From the NCBI GenBank assembly GCA_016802295.1, contig JAESIW010000157.1, positions 143,395-207,394 on the forward strand: DNA of 64,000 bases, read 5' to 3'. Source of the stretch: Brachionus rotundiformis. Lineage: Eukaryota > Rotifera > Eurotatoria > Ploima > Brachionidae. The position numbers and the translations under genes were made by a program. How positions within the stretch are numbered: position 1 is the first letter of the stretch; the number at the start of each line of letters is the position of its first letter. Shown here piece after piece: positions 12,001-23,900 of the stretch. Under the pieces are notes generated by a model. It was given only the letters and a program-made list of their open reading frames with translations. It was not told the DNA's origin and ran no database searches.

Positions 12001-12392
12001 TCAAAAACTACTTTTTTATCGAGTAATCCTGATGGACAGTCTCGTATAAAGTTTCTATGATGTTCAATGATTTTTTGTCGAGAAAATGATGTATTTTTTA
12101 TCAAAAATGTTATATCTTCTTCACCTTTTAAAAAAAATTTTAATCATAATTGTATTTGATAATAATCTTAGAAAAAATAAAAACTCATATTAAATTTTCC
12201 AGGTAAAATTTAAATAAAATTGAAAAATGCATTTACAAAAATGTACCAAGTTAAAAATTGTTAAGTTTAATATAGGCACGATCAATTATAAATAAATTAT
12301 GATCTTGGTTTATTGTTAGTGGATTTAAAAATCTAATAAAATTTACTCAAAATTTTGTAGTCTCTTTTGTCTCTTTCTATCAAAGCGCCCAT
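9006..12392 (-). CDS. NCS-family calcium sensor with 2.4-kb TE-filled intron
   Basis: Model: complement(join(9006..9319, 11768..11810, 11861..11962, 12012..12124, 12347..12392)), 205 aa. It starts MGALIERDKRD, Gly2 kept but without the Lys-rich tract of its neighbours. Exon 2 holds RDCPSGLLDKK. A 43-bp exon encodes DFNEYLLAMFTLSQ and joins in phase 1 across a 2448-bp intron to GLKNRLSVAFQMYD. EF2 is about 80-91 (DIDKNGKIDFNE), EF3 116-127 (DADKNGFIDKKE), EF4 162-173 (DTNNDGLISQEE); all look functional. The C-terminus is longer than in the others and ends in a basic hydrophobic tail (FIKIKNLQ). The large intron contains LINE, hAT and TIR-element remains, listed separately. Splice phases fit throughout, but correct splicing of the long intron needs RNA evidence. 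Confidence 0.87.
10121..10586. mobile_element. Non-autonomous hAT-like element inserted in the LINE
   Basis: A 466-bp element whose ends are inverted repeats (TAGTGTTGTAAGT at the left, the complement of TAGTGTTGTGAGT at the right). It is flanked by near-identical 8-bp direct repeats, AAATTAAA at 10113-10120 and AAATTAAG at 10587-10594, the expected hAT target duplication. AGTCGACT-type subterminal motifs occur near both ends, as is common in hAT elements. There is no transposase frame inside. Family assignment is inference from TIR start and TSD length. Confidence 0.7.
10731..10904. mobile_element. 174-bp perfect-TIR element inserted in the LINE
   Basis: Two perfect 29-bp inverted repeats (10731-10759 and 10876-10904, beginning TGTGAAGTTCC) enclose a 116-bp AT-rich core with no coding content. 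The element separates the ...WCPCIEKEDV block from the RRATKL block of the surrounding LINE, so it landed in the retroelement. I see no obvious target duplication, so the superfamily is undetermined. Confidence 0.65.
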
Positions 12393-13382
12393 TTGTTTGC
12401 TTTGGAAAATATCAATTTTGTACCATGAATTAAAATAAAATAAAAAGTTGGTTTATTTTAAAGAAGAAAAATATGTAAATTTATCAGAGAATCGATCTCT
12501 TGTTTAAGAAATATCTATAAAATATTTTAAATTTTTAAAATTTTATTTTTTTTGCTTTTAGCTGATTTGAATATGAAATAGAAACGAATTTTATTTTCAA
12601 ATAGGATATGGCATACACAACTTTATGTAAAAATAAAAATTAAAATTAGACATTTAAAAATTTAGTTTAGTATTCTTTGAACGTCAAGTCACCTAGATTT
12701 GAGTATTCAACTTGACGTAATTATATTTCTGTCAATTAGGCGAATAAAACATCAATTAATGATCAAATAGCTTTTCGCAAAAAAAGACTTATAAAAAATC
12801 TATATCTTGTTAAATAAGATATTTTCTCAAAACATTCTTAAATTGAATTAATTTTAAAATTGATTCTTTTTTAAATTTGAATTAACATAAAAGTTAGATA
12901 AATGATAAATTCTGGGCTTGAAATTATTTCAACAATTCTTAATACTAAAACTAGTTTTGTTAGAACCAAACTAAAAAACATTATGAATACCTAACAAATG
13001 CTCTTTAAATATATTAAATTAAGTGCAAAATGTTTTTTTAGATAAAAATTTATTATTAAAATTTTCAGCTTTATAATTTTTATTTGTTTTTTAATCGAAA
13101 TAAAATGTATATTTTCGATGAATATCTTTTTTATGAAACATTTAAGAATTATTTTTCTATTTGGAAAAAATGATTTTGGAAAAATTTTGATTATCTGCTA
13201 AATTAGACATTTTGTTGCGTGAAATTTAATATAATTAAACAAAAAAAGTATTCTGATATATTCTAAAGAAAAAAATTTATTTCTAACCATATAGAGGTAC
13301 AAAAAAGGTAAAAAATAACAAATCTATTGATTAATAAAATGATTTATAGAAGGTTAGATTTTTCTGAGTAAAGAATCGCTGT

Positions 13383-14636
13383 CTATGTATTGGGAGCCTT
13401 TATTTTAAAAATAAAAAATATATTTTTGTAATAGAGTTTATGTTGTATTTTACCAATAGAGAGCGAAGAAGAGGGTCTGCAAGACATCCTTCGACAAACT
13501 CTTCCTCTGTCAAGTATCCATTCTGGTCTTTATCCAATTTGAACATTATGGTTTTTACTCTCTCTGAAGGTGAATTTTCACCCTTACGGTGTTCTTCACC
13601 CAAAAGATCGTAAATCGCTTCAATTATCTTTTCCATTTCTTTCTTATCCACTTTGCCATTACGATCCACATCATACCTAAAAAAATCTTTTAAAAATAAG
13701 AAAATTTAAATACAAGCATACATCCTAAAGGCCATTGACAGTTTTTTGTGTGCGTCACCTTGTGCAGTTACCGAAATAGCAATTAAAAATTCGGTGAAAT
13801 CCTAATTTTAAAAATTAACTTATTTTAAATTTTTATATTAAATACAATATTACTATTTTGCCACTATTATCAAAATCAAACACCTTAAAAACATGATTGC
13901 AAAATTTGTCGGCTTTTCCTGGATAATTTTTTATTAATTTTTTCAAAAATATTAAACCAAATTAACCTTGAGGATAGAATGCTTTGTAGGCATCAATAAA
14001 TTTTTTTTTATCCAATTGTCCTTTTGGGCAATCTTTCTAAATTTTAATTTAAATAAAAAAAAATCGCTAATTAATTTCAATTCTTTATTCGATTTACTAT
14101 AAAACCGTCATGCCATCTGTAAATTTCTTCCCGAGTAAATGATGTGTTTGATAAAAGCAAACCGATTTCGTCCTAAAAAAAACAAATATTTGATAGAGAA
14201 AACATTTAGCTTTATCATCTAATATATCTTTATTAAATTGATAAAATTCAACTACTGTATTTTAAATAAAATTTTATAATTAGATAAAGAAAAAATAAAT
14301 TTCATTTTGATTCAAAACAAAAGCACTTAATTATTTTAAAAATATGAAACTTCTATTTTATAAATTTGAAAAAAAGTGAAAAGTTATTTAAAAAGATTCA
14401 ATTAAAAATCACTTTAAAATATTTTATATTTATTAAAATTTTTTAAATTTTTAAAATCATTATTTATATTGAATTATAACCTTAGGAAAGAATAAAATCA
14501 TAATACTGATTTAAAAATTAATAATTTTTTTTTACTTTATGATACAGATATATTAAAAAGTTTTAATCAAATATTATTTTACTTCAGTTAAGATAGCTAA
14601 GTTCTTTTTTTTTGACTTGGCTCCTTTGTTCCCCAT
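13383..14636 (-). CDS. NCS-family calcium sensor, seven exons with terminal micro-exon
   Basis: Model: complement(join(13383..13397, 13454..13676, 13722..13801, 13854..13918, 13967..14036, 14098..14172, 14583..14636)), 193 aa. It starts MGNKGAKSKKKNLAILTE. Exon 2 ends DGFI, exon 3 opens KDCPKGQLDKK, and an extra phase-1 intron splits the YPQG/KAD segment. EF2 is about 81-92 (DFDNSGKIDFTE), EF3 117-128 (DVDRNGKVDKKE; a further intron sits just before its loop, splitting the Met codon) and EF4 163-174 (DKDQNGYLTEEE). Reading through the last donor would give a lysine-rich tail. Splicing out 56 bp instead adds a 15-bp exon, APNT-stop, matching the LAPNA and LAPTA ends of its relatives. All phases and total length fit. 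It is most similar to the gene at 17232-17922. Confidence 0.87.
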
Positions 14637-15770
14637 GTTTGTTTAATTTTCTAAATAAATTTAAAATTTTACTTTAAGTTAAACATGCAAAAATAATATA
14701 ACAGCAAAAAAAAATAAAAAATGAAAGGAAATAGAAATTGAAATATTAATACTAATAATATTATTTATTTGACTTCCTAATAAAGAAAATAAATTATCAT
14801 TACATTAAGCAAGCATGAAAAAATCATTCTATTATTCGAATTAAGTGTCATAATTACTTATTATTTTAAAAATTTTTCGAAAAATTAGATTGAAAATGTT
14901 CAATAAGTTTACGAGTTTTTATTTTTTATTAATCAGTTTATTTAAAAAAAAAACTAATTAGAATTAACGTATAATTAATAGATTTAAAGGGATAATTTAA
15001 ACTTGTTAATTAAACAAATAAAATAAACCATAATATTTTATAAGGCTTAATTTATTTTTAGTTTCCTTTATGGCATCCTGGCAGTAATTTTTTTATATTT
15101 AATGCCTTTATATATTGTTTATTAATTTAACATCTATATAGAATAAAATTCATTTAACCGATCTATTTGATTTTTATTGCGATAAATTTATGGCATGATT
15201 GAAATCAATTTATCAAACTTGGAACGTAATTTTATGGCTCTTTAGTTTTTTTTTTAGATATTATAGTTAAATGTTTTTATAAAAAGCTTATATCTATGAT
15301 GATTTGTATATTAATCTCAAAAATTAAAACTATAATAACAAATTGTTTATTAATAATAGTTTTATTTTACATTTCAAAAAAAAAACCGAAATTTCTAAGA
15401 TTAAAGAAATCCTGTTAATTCTGTACCGATAAATTTGATTAATAAAAACGTAATAAATTTTTTTTACTCCTTTTCTTAAACAGCTCAGTGATTATATTAA
15501 ATTAGAAGAGATTTTCTAGAAGCTATTGAATTCATAATTTTAACTAATTTGTTTAAAAAAAGTCAAGTACTGTTTCTTTATTAGATGACTGTACTAAATA
15601 AATTAAAATCCAACTTTTCCCTTTCCACAAAGATAAAATCTATAACTTTATTCCATTAAGATAATTATCTTTGTCTTTTAACTTAACTCTCTATATATAC
15701 TGGTTCTAAAAACGTTTAAATTTTTTTTTAAAATTCATTATCAAAAGCTAAATCATGCGGCTGAAATAAT
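14637..15770. other. AT-rich intergenic region
   Basis: No gene supported. The 15-bp string AGGATGCCATAAAGG (minus strand) occurs near 15067 and again near 15786 in the possible NCS relic; this may be chance or a trace of duplication. Confidence 0.45.
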
Positions 15771-15774
15771 TAAA

Positions 15775-15953
15775 ACCTTTATGGCATCCTAAATATCCAT
15801 TCCAATCAGCCAATGCTCTGTCCAAATTAAACTAAACAAATAAATTCAATTAAGAAAACGAATTTATCTATTAATAAAAACAAAAAGCAAGTTGGTGTCG
15901 TTGTTCCTGATATTTTATTTAAATTTATTTAGCTTTTTTTCTTTACTTCCCAT
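15775..15953 (-). pseudogene. Possible NCS gene relic
   Basis: On the minus strand an ATG opens MGSKEKKLNK and then stops, resembling the MGNK/MGSK-lysine-rich first exon of the array genes. About 150 bp downstream a segment ending GGATGCCATAAAGGTTTT matches 14 of 18 bases of the equivalent W-H-x-G-F exon end of the neighbouring gene. No EF-hand can be read. The position, between two NCS genes and on the same strand, supports a decayed copy, but the evidence is thin. Confidence 0.25.
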
Positions 15954-17231
15954 ACTCAAAGAATGGGAATCTGTTATTTTATTTATAAAAAAATTAATTA
16001 AAAAAAGAGAAATAATTGGGTAATAAATCAGTTTCTTAAAGGTTATTATTTATCAAACATGACTTAAAGGGTTTTGATTTTTTAATTTTTTTAAATCACT
16101 ACATCTTTTATAAATAAAATAGCTGACAAAAAGTCTCATGAAAAAATAATATTTGTTAATGCGCTATTTTTTTCTATTTGATTCAATTTTGTTATCCTAC
16201 AAACAATTAGATATATGCAAGGTAAAAATTGGCATGAAATTTTCTGTTGAAATTTATTAAAAATTTAGCAACTAAATTAAAAAAAACAATCTCGATTTGG
16301 TTGATTTTAAGCTAATTTCAATTAGAATTTTAATTAATAATCTGAAATCCGAAAAAGAATTTAGGTGATTTTCATATTTCTGGAACAATTGATGCGATCA
16401 TTTATGTCTAATCACATCTAAGCTTTGTTTACATGGTATCTTTTTCTTAATTGAATCTTATTGATACATTTTTAAAAGATAAAAAATTAAATTCAATTAA
16501 TTTGGTTGAATACGCTACATGTTTTTTTATAAACAAATGATTATTTAATAAATGTTCTGTTCTTTTAAATATTTATGATAAAACCACCATGGCTTTTATT
16601 TAAATTGAAGAAATTTTTGTCATTATAAATTAGAGCTATAAAAGCAAACTTTAGAGACGCTATTGTCATTTAGCAAATTTTTTATACAAAAAAAAAACAG
16701 AATTTTAGATACAAGATAAAAACGAAAAATATTAGTGTCGTGTATTTATACCATGCATTAAAGAAAATTATACATAAATCTAATTTAAGATTCATCAACT
16801 TAAACATTTGGATTAATCTTTTTTCTATCATGATTGATTACTTGCTCTTATTAAGTCTAATTCATTTGCTTTTCCAAGAATTTAATGTTTTTGATGCATT
16901 TAAGATTAAAATTTGGGAAAAAAATGATTAATGCTTAGAATAAATTTTCTTATTAAAAAAAAACTCCTAAAAATTCAATAGTTATGAGTGCCATAATTAA
17001 GCAAAATCTTATAAATGCTTTATATGACAGACAAAACTTGGTCTAATCAAGCCTACAAATTAAAATTCTAATTAGTTTTATTTTTTATTTTTGAGTTTGT
17101 TCCTACCAAAAAAAAATAACTTATTAAAGATATCAATAAGCTTTGCACATACTATTTATTATTTAAAACTATTTAATGATGGTAGCATTAAAATTGTCAA
17201 TTATTATAAATTAAAAAAAATAATTCTTAGT
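15954..17231. other. AT-rich intergenic region
   Basis: No supported gene; short frames (for example 16740-16931) are hydrophobic translations of A/T-rich DNA with no recognisable domain. Confidence 0.5.
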
Positions 17232-17922
17232 CTAAGCGGTGGGTGCAAGAAGCGATCTCAAAAAGCTATCTGATAAACATCCATCTACAAATTCATCCTG
17301 AGTCAAATAACCATTTTGATCACTGTCAAGTTTCTTCAAAATCATCTTTACTCTTTCAGATGGTGAGTTATCTCCAGTGCGATCTTCTTCTCCGACCAAG
17401 TCATAAATAGCCGTAATTATTTTTTCCATTTCTTTTTTGTCAACTTTTCCATTACGGTCCATGTCATAAATCTGAAAAGCCATTTGAAGTTTTTTTCTAA
17501 TATCGCCTTGGGCTGTCACGCTTATGGCTAGAAGAAATTCTGTAAAATCCTTTAATTAAGAAAATATATTTTTAAGAAAAAATAATTGCTAAATAGATAC
17601 TATTTCGCCGCTTCCGTCTCTATCGAACACCTTGAACACATGACCGCAAAATTTGTCTGCTTTACCTTCGGGATAAAAAACCTTGTATATTTCAATAAAC
17701 TTTTTACAATTAAGCCGACCACTCGGACAATCTTTCTATTTAAATAATTAATTTATTATAAACTCTTTTATTTATATAAAAATTTGTATTAAAAATCACC
17801 ATGAACTCTTTATGCCATTGTAAAACTTCTTCTCTGTTAAAATTGGTATTGTTCATAAGCAGAGAAATCTCAGACTCTGAGAGACTTTTTGCTTCCTTGT
17901 TTTTTGAGTCTTTGTTGCCCAT
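17232..17922 (-). CDS. NCS-family calcium sensor, three exons
   Basis: Model: complement(join(17232..17549, 17601..17735, 17800..17922)), 191 aa. It starts MGNKDSKNKEAKSLSESE. The intron after the first ~18 codons that most relatives have is absent here, and exon 1 runs to HKEFM. Exon 2 (KDCPSGRLNCKK ... DRDGSGEI) lacks the split found in the sister gene at 13383-14636. Exon 3 completes EF2 (about 79-90), EF3 (115-126, DMDRNGKVDKKE) and EF4 (161-172, DSDQNGYLTQDE), ending LLAPTA. Shared SPSERVK and RSLLAP strings make it the closest paralog of the 13383-14636 gene. It is the last member of the array that I can recognise. Confidence 0.92.
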
Positions 17923-20900
17923 TTTTTCAAAAATTTTATCTAGATCTTTTGCTTCTTTTTAAACTTTCAAGATATTTTGAGTTTTTTTTGTTGATAAAAT
18001 AAGAAAATCAAGACATTATTAAGCTAATATTTAATTTATCAAATTTTAATATGCTTCTTTTAATTAATTTTATTTTTTTTCAATTTTCGAGCATAATTAT
18101 TTAATATTAATACAAAAATATTCCCAATAAAGCTTATCAAATAATATTCATCTTCCTTGAAGCAAACTTCTATTTTAGTCATAAATTTCCATTTCATTTT
18201 GCAGAATTGAATTTAAAGCTAGATAATTTTATATTTTTAGCATAATTTTGAAGTAATTAAATGTGATAGAATTGAGTTTTAAAACATACTTTATTTTGTT
18301 AAAATAGCTAAAAAGATTATTATAATATGATTTGAAAAATTTTTAATTTTAATTGGTATCGATTTTCAAAATTATGTTTTCAATGTTGTCTGTGAAAATA
18401 ACTAAATAATTTTTAAAATGTTTTAAAATATGATATGACATTGAAGCTTTTTTTTGACATCAAATAAAAATCTCAAAAAAATCAATAATCAATAGTATTT
18501 AAAATTTTTTAGAAAATATTATTTTTCAGTAAACCAGACTGTAAAATATACAATGACATAAAATACTTAATCGGGAATTTTAACTTCAATATTGGTAATT
18601 AAAATAAAAATCAAAATTTTGAAATTAAATAATTTTGGTATAATTTTAGATGTTTTTTGTCTAATAATATTCGTCCAGGATTAAAATCACATATATAAAT
18701 TTAAAAAATCGTTTTAATACTTGATCAAATTTCTCTAAATTTATTTCAAATAATTTAAACAAAAATTTCATATCAACAATCAAAATTTATAATTCAATTT
18801 AAATTCTCAATACATTATTTAAAAGTTGAAAAATTATCTCTAAACTGAAATGCTTTTAGCTAAAATGTTTGTTGGCAAATAAATTTGTATTTACATAATT
18901 CAATATTAATTCAAAATAGATAATTAAAAACAAAATAAAAAGTAAAAAGCTAAATAATAACTCTATTTTTTTCGCCCATTCCAAACCAAATTAATCTTTT
19001 ATTTCCTTCGTTGTTTGAGTGAAAGTATCAAAGTAATTTGTGTGAACAAAATCAAAGATCAAATGAATCGAATATATCAGTTTATTGTATTTATATTTGT
19101 TTTTATTTAAGGCCTGTTTCTAAAATATATATTTTTTATATTAAATAGCAAGTTATTAAAGGAATCTACATACGTCTATAACAAATAATCACCTAAAAGA
19201 GTTCTTAGATGCACAAAAGTTTATCATTTATTACCATTTATTGAACCATTTATGTTTAAATTAAAATTAAAATTTGAATGAAATTAATTCAAATTTTTCA
19301 ATTTTTGTAAAATGTTAGAATTATACTAAAATCACATTCGGTTCAAAAAATATAAATATTTATTTTTTTATTGAATTATTTGGAAATACTTCCTGCCACT
19401 TGGACTGGATCTAAGTCCTTCTATGCAGCTTAATGAGTTAAAGTTAAGAAGAATTTTTTAAGCTTTAGTTATTAAAACAAGCAAATTGAATAAAAAAATA
19501 AAATTAAGAAAATTTATTTTATGTGTGAATTATCTTTATTTTGACGCTATTGTTTTTTAAATTCTTTTACATGAGATATTCTTACAATTTATATATTTTT
19601 AGACAATTTATCGTTAATTTAAGTCAAATTAAAATATATAAAAATCCCGCATTTGGAAAAAAGTGTTTAAGTGACACATCACGAGATGATAAAAAAAACT
19701 AGGTTAATACAGAATCAATTTAAATTCCACTAAAAACAACTTTTTTTGTAAAATTTGATTAAAAAACAATCAATAAACGAAATCAAAAAAATTATATTTT
19801 AATAATTCAACATCAGTTCTTTTTGTAAACAGATCGTTCTGTTTACAAAAATTATTATATTATAGAGGTTAGCTAAAATTATTAAATTCAGTAACCAATT
19901 TAATTTCAAATTACAAAAGAACATTTTCAACAATTGAGTCATTTATTAAAAAAATGTAATCAATGATGAGAAAAATCAAAAAAATTTTTATAAATATATA
20001 TGGTTCGAATCAATCGAATAATTTTTTTCCTTCTAATTAATATTTATCATATTATTAAATAATGATTTCAAACATTTGTCTTTAATCTATTTAAAACTGT
20101 TTATCTCATTTATTTTTTTTGTTTTTTTAAATATCGCCTTAAAGGCTCTCACTGAAATAATAATAATAATAATTATTAAATAACTCATACTCGATTTTTC
20201 ACAATTTTTTATTCGTCTTAATAATTTATAGCCTTAGTGATATTTTATGACTTAAACATTAAAAGATAAAGCTATTTTTCTTTTCGATGAAAATAATAAT
20301 GAAGTAATTTCTGTAATTTTATTATAAGTAAACATCAATTAAAATATAAAGATATTGATGCAATCGTTTCTAAGATATTATTTTATTAGAATTTGTAAAT
20401 AACTAATAAATATATTATAAATCTATTGTATTTTTGTCTATTTTCTTATTTTACAATTATGAATTAAATGAAATGAAGTAATTTGCAAATTTTATAGATA
20501 AATACCTTTTAAATAATTATCATTTAAATTTAATCATAAATGGATTTGAGTTATTTTTTTTTTAAATAAATAAGTAATTTTATTTTTTAATCAATTGAAT
20601 TCTAATAATGAATTAAAAAAATTATATAAGATAATTCATTTTTTAAATTAAAAAGAAATATTTTGAAATTTTTATATTTTTTTAAATTTATACAGAAAAT
20701 ATTAAATTTCTAATTTTTATTTTTTTTATTTTTAAAAAATTCCCAATTTAAATCATTTTGTTTAAAAAATTTTTCTTGTAATCATCGAAATTGATTTTTT
20801 TCCAACAAATAATTTTATCTCACAGATATTTTTCGAATCGATGAATTAACGATAATATAATAAAATATTATTAACACTTTTTGAGCTTATAGATAGGTCT

Positions 20901-23900
20901 TTTTAGAATAAAAAGTTAAATATAATTAAAAGATTTTGTTTTATTTAGATTTTATGATAAAATTAAATTACTAATCAAGATATTATTTCCTCAAATTATT
21001 ATCGAAGGATTAAACAAATTAAATTATTTGATTCAGTTTCTAAATCTTTTGTTTAAAATCTTCCGGAAAGTAATTAAATTAATCAAAATTTAGCTGATTT
21101 TTGGTTCTGTTTTATCAAAATCAATATAATTACTAAAAATGTTTAGATACAGTCTATTTAGATTGTTTGTTATCGTGAATATAAAGAATGATTCATTTCA
21201 ATAAAACTAGTGTTAAATTAAAAAATTTATCTAATAAGTTTCTAATTAATTTTCTAATTTTTTGCTTCTCTCAATTAGAAATAATTGAAAATTTTAATTA
21301 ATTTAATTACAGTGTAAAATTATTCATTTTTTTTCATTAAAAAGGTAATGCAAATAATTTTATCTTAATTTTTTTTCAATAATAAAATCCAAACTAATCT
21401 AGATCTAATTGTCAACCAATGTTTATGATATATTTATGATCGAAATTTGCCAATATTTTTTTTGCAAAATCTTAAACAATGTTTAAATAGGGTTATTTTA
21501 TTCTCTAAGTTAACATTATTATATTGTATCTTCACTATTTATTGAATTTTATTATTCATATAAATAACTTTTTAAATGTAGAAACTAAATTGATAATTGC
21601 CTGGAAGATGTATGATTAATTTTAATTTTAAATTTAAAAAGATTTGAGCAATATTTCAAATAGTAAAAATACAATAGAAAAGTCTAAATAATGAATTAAT
21701 TAATAATGCTGTAGAAGACAGACAGATTTTCAAACAGCTTTTTTAAAATAGTTAAATTAAAAAGAAGATACAATTTAAAGAAACAAACATTAGCCGAAGC
21801 TTTTTTGGTTTTTTAATGACAATAATCTCTCTTAAAATTTAAGTTCTAAGAAAATCAATTTTATACCTGGATAAATTTTAGATTCTTTTAAGATTCAAAA
21901 ATTTTTTAAGTTCTTATTTTTTATTCTTAAGTTTTTTTTTTATTTTCATTCGCATTTAATGAATAAGATTAATTTTTAAAATTAATATTCGTTTATAGAT
22001 ATTATTAAAATTGATTTTTTAAATTTATGAAAACCATATTATTCTATGATATTCAATCTATGATTGTTTCATAATTAGATTTTCTCGATTTCTTTACTCT
22101 ATAATTAGTTTGAAATTTGTATATCTTAATTCATAGTTCATTGTTAACTTCTTTTGCTATCCTGTCGCTGAGCAAAACCTCAATTTCACCAAAAAAAAGA
22201 GTCATCTGACTTGAATTTAGATATTATAGAAGAATCTTAATATTTTAGCACAATATTTTTAGTAAAAATTTCACAGAAATAGAAGTTATATATCATAAGC
22301 TGTATATAAAGTAACTTTTTTACCAAAGGTTTTCTGAATTTTATTACTTGATTATCTTAAATTAGGATTAGAAAAATCCTGTAAACAGGATAGTTTTTTG
22401 ATTGAGTCTTAATGATTGACATGAATATATTACCTTGTTTTAAAAATCTACAGGATTAAAATATTTTTAGTTCAAGTTTTACTAGAATCGCTTATATAAT
22501 AATCTGTCAGATAGATAATTAAAGCTAATGGTGGTATTTAATTTAAAAAATAGAAGACTTTGCTCATGATAGTTTATTAAGTCCTAAATTAATGATAAAC
22601 AAGATTAGAATTATTAATACATTAAGATCAAAAATAGATAAGATAAATGAAAAAATGACATAATAAACAAATTTAGACACTAAATTTAGACTAAGGTACC
22701 TTGGAATATTTGTACAAGTACAAATTTCTTTATTTCTCGGAAAATAAGAATCATAAGAACAAAATTTAACTTTTCTTTAATTACAATGTGATATAATTTT
22801 GGTGAATTGAAAATAATTTTCTTTAAAACCAAGTTATTTTGCTGTAAAATTCAAAAAAAAGATCTTATGATTTTTTAGAAAAATAAGTATGTATTGATAT
22901 TTAATTGATAACTATAAAGATTAAATTCATTAAATTCTAATTGTTTGAAAAAAGCGTCTAAAATATATTTTTTTATTATTTTAAAGAATTTTCAAAAAAA
23001 ATGAGAAACAACATCTTAGCAATAATCTAAGCTTTTATTGTTTTAGTATTCTATTAAAATATAATAATTAAAATTTTTTTAGAAACATTGTATTAGCTTT
23101 ATTTTTGGTTATCATGCGTGTTTTTATATGCAAACATATGAACATTTCCCCTATACTTTATTTATTGTTCTGAGACTGTTCAAATTTAATTAATAAAAAA
23201 TTATTCATTGTCATTTTATTTGTTTTGCACGCAGTGACGGATTTCATTTAGTTCGTAAATAAGAACCAACTTAAAAAACGGAAATACCTAAATAAAAAAA
23301 AGAAGGCCTGGAATATTTTAAATATGTTCTTTGAATTATTCACATAAATTTTTTTTCAAGTTTTTGGTCATTTGTTAGATTATTTGACTATTCATTACAT
23401 TAAGTTTTTCCTCAGAATAATAAAATTATAATTTTATTTAGATATCATTATTGTTTTACTTGATTAATCATTATCATATAAAAAACAACTTTTAAATTAT
23501 TTAATTCTCTTTCAACAGCAATTTAGCATAAAAGCTTTTGCCATCGATCTGAATTTTGATGACTAAAAAGCGTAAAAAGTTATAGATAAGTAAAGTTTTT
23601 GGATATAATTATAAAGAGACTTTTTCCAACTACCAAACTAATAATTTGGTTTAATTCTACGACTTCAATTATCTAGTGATTGAGAAGTAAAAATTAATTA
23701 GATTAATACAAAAGAAATGACTGATTAATCTGATTTTTTTATAAATTTAGGAATGCTAACATCAATTTATTTCTAATAAGAAAATTTTTAAATTAAAATT
23801 AATATTAGAATTTGATGAAATTCTGTTTATAAATATTTTTTAATTCTAAATTTTAATTTACTTGAATCGATTTAAAATAAATAATTTAATCTTATAAGAA

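Noticed and set aside
12681..12720. ACGTCAAGT ... ACTTGACGT inverted pair
   Set aside because: Arms of only 9 bp with a long spacer; common by chance in AT-rich DNA and not tied to any element.
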